Origin: Bacteroidota bacterium
GTDB taxonomy: Bacteria; Bacteroidota; Bacteroidia; Bacteroidales; Porphyromonadaceae
Length of the DNA: 7,468 nucleotides
Assembly (NCBI GenBank): GCA_023395395.1
Contig: JAEWZH010000015.1
Coordinates: 1 to 7,468 of the forward strand
Reading direction: 5' to 3'
The notes below the pieces were generated by a model, which worked only from the letters and a program-made list of their open reading frames with translations, was not told the origin of the DNA and did no database searches. Below are positions 4,683 to 7,468 of the stretch, piece by piece. Numbering within the stretch: position 1 is the first letter of the stretch; each line of letters starts with the position of its first letter. The position numbers and the translations under genes are program-made.

Positions 4683-7283
4683 ATGAAAAAGCTATTGTAT
4701 CTCTTGGGATTACTGAGTGTTGCCCTACCACTTATGGCACAGGTCGAGGGGAGGGTAAGTAGTGCGGATGATGGTAGTTCGCTCTCAGGTGTAATCATTA
4801 CTGCAAAGAGAGATGGAGAAAGGAAGATATTAGGCTATACACGAACAAATGACGAAGGACAATTCCAACTTAATATAGAGCCAAGGGAGGGGATCTGGCT
4901 TCATTTCTCTATGCTTAGCTTTGCCAATGATAGTGTACAACTACGTAAGAGGCAGAACCATTATGAGATTAAGCTACGTGAACAAGCGACTCAGCTCAAA
5001 GAGGTGAAAGTGACTGCTAAAGCGATTACAGCTCAGGGGGATACAATTCGTTATCTCGTCTCTAACTTTAGTGAGATACAGGACAAAAATCTTGCTGATG
5101 TACTGAAGAAGATGCCTGGAATAGAGGTGTCGGGGAGCGGTCAGATTAAGTACCAAGGTCAGGCGATTAATAAGTTTTATATCGAGGGGCGTGATATGCT
5201 TGGAGGTCGCTACGGTATCGCAACCAATACGATTAATCCTGATGATGTCGGGTCTGTAGAGGTGATGGAAAATCATCAGCCGATTAAGGCTTTGGAGGAT
5301 ATATCTTTCTCTCAAAATCCTGCTATTAATATTCGTCTCAAAGAGGATGCTAAAGGTCGCTGGGTTGGTACAGCTACATTGAGCAGTGGATACATGGATG
5401 CTATGCCTGCTTTGCTCTGGGATGGTCAGGCGACACTAATGAGATTTAAGAAGGAGAATCAGGTGCTCATCACGGGGCGAAGTACCAATGCAGGTAAGAG
5501 TGCGAGTGTATTTAGCTCTAATCTCATATTTGATAATGATGGTTCGCCATTTGGCGGTGAGTATTCGCTCTCTAACCCTATAGGGGTCTCGCCATCAGTG
5601 CCGTATCAGTTGGACCTCAACCGAACTCGCAAAGGTCCGTCGCATATGGTGAGTACCAATAACTTGTGGGGGCTGGGTGAGAATATGAATTTGACAAGTA
5701 AGATCAATTTTAGTCACCGAACAGACCTCTCTAGGAGTCGCTCGGAGATGATTTACTTTCTCAATGATGGCAATAGAGTGATTGAGAGCGAGGAGGAGTC
5801 GGAGGCTCGTGACAAAAGTCTCTCTGTAGATGTCAATCTGCTGGTTAATCGTCCTAAGCTCTATCTGAGTAATAAGCTATCGGGAAACTTTGAGTGGAAC
5901 AATATGGAGCTGCTCACTGCTGGAACGTATCCAAATATTCAAGCAGTAAGAGGAGAGCGACAAGGTGTGGAAAATAGGCTCTACTTCCTAGTGCGTAGAG
6001 GCAGAGGTGGCTTCTCACTCAATTCGTTTGTGAAGTGGGAGAGGCAACCAAATATCTTGGAAGTGGGAAGTGAAACACAGCATCCAACTTTACGACAAAC
6101 TCTAGCTTCGCAATTGCTATTTACCAACACTTCTACGAGTCTTAGTTATATTCTGGGTCGTGTGGTACTCTCCACTAAGCTGGGCTTGGCGACTATGCAC
6201 AGAAGTATGGAGAGTCATCTAAGTGGTTTGGAACTATCGCTCTCTCCGCTGGAAAATGATGTAAGAGCCAATTATTATCAGCTCTATGCGACACCTCAAC
6301 TGAGCTACAGCTATAAAAACTTTAAGAGCGAGATAGAGGCACCGATTGCTTGGACACCGTATAGCATTGAAAGTGGCAAGACGACCCGACTTCATCGATT
6401 TCCTCTATCGCCACGTATCAGATTGGAGCTGCAGGCGACGACACGATTGAAGCTATCTGCTACAGCACGCTATCGCAATGAAATCCTCGATGACCAGGAG
6501 TGGTACGATGGTTATATCCTCAATAACTATCGCACGCTTTCGCTGGGTCTGGAGGAACTGGGAAGTCGTGAAAGTGGCTATGCGAGTTTTTCGGCAAACT
6601 ATCGTAATGCACTAGAGGCACTATTTGCAAGTGCTTCGGTCTCTTATAATCGTTTTCGCACCAGTCATCTGAGTAGTCGTGACTTCGTGGATCGCTATAT
6701 GATTTTGCAACCAATAACGCAGGAGAGTAGAGGTGATAGCTGGACGCTCAATGGTCGTGTGAGTAAGGGCTTTATGTGGCTGAGAAGTGTGCTGACATTC
6801 AATGCTCTCTATTCGTTGGGCAATCAGGAGCTGTTGCTACAACAAGAGCTGACTCCGTATCGCTACGATATGCTGATGCTAAGTGGTCAAATCTCTATGC
6901 GTCCTGCGACTTGGGCGAGTCTGCTCTATGAGATTTCGTACAATCAGAGCGGTCAGGAAGGGGAAGGTCAGGGATTTAAGCGAAGAAATAATTACGCTCA
7001 GAGGCTAGACCTCACTTTTGTCCCGAGTAAATCGTGGCGAGTAGAACTAACAGGTAACCACTATTACAATGAGATTGCTGAAAATGTGCGGAAGCACTAT
7101 CTGCTGGCGGATGCTTCGCTTGTGTACTCTGCTCCAGCAGGGTGGGAGGTCAATCTGACTGCACGTAATCTATTTAACAACCGAACATATGGCTATACAT
7201 CGCTTAGTGCACTGACAAGCTACACATTGGAGTACCAAATTCGTCCACTGGAACTATTACTAGGTTTTTACTTCAGATTCTAA
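4683..7283 (+). CDS. TonB-receptor-like outer-membrane beta-barrel protein with carboxypeptidase-like regulatory domain
   Basis: Outer-membrane protein of 866 aa. Signal peptide at 1-19 (MKKLLYLLGLL, ending PLMA), cut before Gln20. A carboxypeptidase-like regulatory beta-sandwich spans about 21-100 (EGRVSSADDGSSLSGVIITAK, then TNDEGQF). A plug-like domain covers about 108-220 (LADVLKKMPGIEV at 137-149; YIEGRDMLGG; INPDDVGSVEVMENHQP; AINIRLK). A long barrel fills about 228-866 and ends YFRF, the terminal aromatic typical of BAM-inserted barrels. The architecture matches the Bacteroidota outer-membrane barrel/TonB-dependent group that is often found next to GLPGLI genes; no clear Ton box is visible. 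The gene ends 16 bases before the ABC exporter start, so the two are probably cotranscribed. In context it may move the peptides or their ligand across the outer membrane; transport direction and substrate are unknown. The only alternative ATG nearby, at 4674, reads into a stop. Confidence 0.92.
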   Translation: MKKLLYLLGLLSVALPLMAQVEGRVSSADDGSSLSGVIITAKRDGERKILGYTRTNDEGQFQLNIEPREGIWLHFSMLSFANDSVQLRKRQNHYEIKLREQATQLKEVKVTAKAITAQGDTIRYLVSNFSEIQDKNLADVLKKMPGIEVSGSGQIKYQGQAINKFYIEGRDMLGGRYGIATNTINPDDVGSVEVMENHQPIKALEDISFSQNPAINIRLKEDAKGRWVGTATLSSGYMDAMPALLWDGQATLMRFKKENQVLITGRSTNAGKSASVFSSNLIFDNDGSPFGGEYSLSNPIGVSPSVPYQLDLNRTRKGPSHMVSTNNLWGLGENMNLTSKINFSHRTDLSRSRSEMIYFLNDGNRVIESEEESEARDKSLSVDVNLLVNRPKLYLSNKLSGNFEWNNMELLTAGTYPNIQAVRGERQGVENRLYFLVRRGRGGFSLNSFVKWERQPNILEVGSETQHPTLRQTLASQLLFTNTSTSLSYILGRVVLSTKLGLATMHRSMESHLSGLELSLSPLENDVRANYYQLYATPQLSYSYKNFKSEIEAPIAWTPYSIESGKTTRLHRFPLSPRIRLELQATTRLKLSATARYRNEILDDQEWYDGYILNNYRTLSLGLEELGSRESGYASFSANYRNALEALFASASVSYNRFRTSHLSSRDFVDRYMILQPITQESRGDSWTLNGRVSKGFMWLRSVLTFNALYSLGNQELLLQQELTPYRYDMLMLSGQISMRPATWASLLYEISYNQSGQEGEGQGFKRRNNYAQRLDLTFVPSKSWRVELTGNHYYNEIAENVRKHYLLADASLVYSAPAGWEVNLTARNLFNNRTYGYTSLSALTSYTLEYQIRPLELLLGFYFRF

Positions 7284-7299
7284 AACTCATCTATTTATT

Positions 7300-7468
7300 A
7301 TGCTGTTAATTAAGCAGAAGGATGCGATGGATTGCGGTCCTGCGTGCTTGGCTATGGTGGTCAAGCACTATGGTCGTAATCCCAACTTAGAGCAAATCCG
7401 TGAGGACTGTGCTCTAGGTAAGGAAGGGGTCTCCTTGCTGGGCATTAGTAAAGCTGCAGAAAAAAGGG
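7300..7468 (+). CDS. C39-peptidase-containing ABC exporter, N-terminal fragment (cut by window end)
   Basis: Only the first 56 codons are present, but they carry the hallmarks of an active C39 (bacteriocin-processing) peptidase domain: Gln6 as oxyanion-hole residue, the catalytic Cys12 in DCGPACLAM, then HYG, and GVSLLGISKAAE matching the second conserved block. Such domains stand at the N-terminus of ABC exporters that cut double-glycine leaders during export through the inner membrane, which fits the two GG-leader peptides upstream. His and Asp of the triad, the membrane domain and the ATPase would lie beyond the window, so the ABC part is inferred from family habit. The start follows the barrel stop by 16 bases with no terminator between. 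Unlike the degenerate C39-like domain in the VKOR protein, this one keeps its nucleophile. Confidence 0.9.
   Translation, partial: MLLIKQKDAMDCGPACLAMVVKHYGRNPNLEQIREDCALGKEGVSLLGISKAAEKR

Noticed and set aside
1..7468. CRISPR array, tRNA/rRNA genes, insertion-sequence ends, radical-SAM or lanthipeptide-type modification enzymes
   Set aside because: Looked for and not seen: no regular repeats with spacers, no cloverleaf or rRNA-like stretch, no transposase, and no modifying-enzyme motifs in any long frame.

Overview
The window looks like Bacteroidota DNA, and the order Bacteroidales (a Porphyromonas-like genus) would fit. Two genes encode GLPGLI-family proteins, a family essentially confined to this phylum. 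There is also a TonB-receptor-type barrel with a carboxypeptidase-like regulatory domain, a three-part C39-like/VKOR/thioredoxin protein, two exact TAnnTTTG promoter -7 boxes, and starts without a Shine-Dalgarno sequence. The genus is a guess from protein types only.

All convincing genes lie on the + strand and read as one peptide-export locus. In order: a 58-residue double-glycine-leader peptide (224-400) followed by a strong hairpin; a secreted GLPGLI protein (533-1372); a membrane disulfide-forming VKOR-thioredoxin protein (1570-3153); a second double-glycine-leader peptide of 57 residues (3381-3554) followed by a textbook terminator-like hairpin; a second GLPGLI protein (3703-4542); a possible 38-residue membrane peptide (4544-4660); an 866-residue outer-membrane barrel (4683-7283); and the first 56 codons of a C39-peptidase ABC exporter (7300 to the window end). 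The unit peptide - hairpin - GLPGLI therefore occurs twice, and both GLPGLI proteins come out at 279 residues.

The most interesting content is the pair of small genes, which are short enough to be missed by automatic gene callers. Their first 27 residues align without gaps, with 17 identities around SEMMN-xx-GGVS-x-EEYC-xx-L. Most of the identical residues use different synonymous codons, which points to selection on the protein. Each predicted mature peptide (41 and 40 residues after GG) has exactly two cysteines, one near each end.

Proposed working model (inference): the C39 ABC transporter cleaves after GG and exports the peptides across the inner membrane. The VKOR-Trx protein closes one disulfide per peptide. 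The GLPGLI proteins and the TonB-type barrel act in the periplasm and outer membrane to receive, fold, display or release the products. No radical-SAM, lanthipeptide or other modifying enzyme is visible, so disulfide formation is the only maturation chemistry the window supports. Whether the products are toxins, signals or something else cannot be read from the sequence.

Positions 1-223 hold no supported gene, only a promoter candidate and short repeats. The other non-coding gaps are all under 300 bases.
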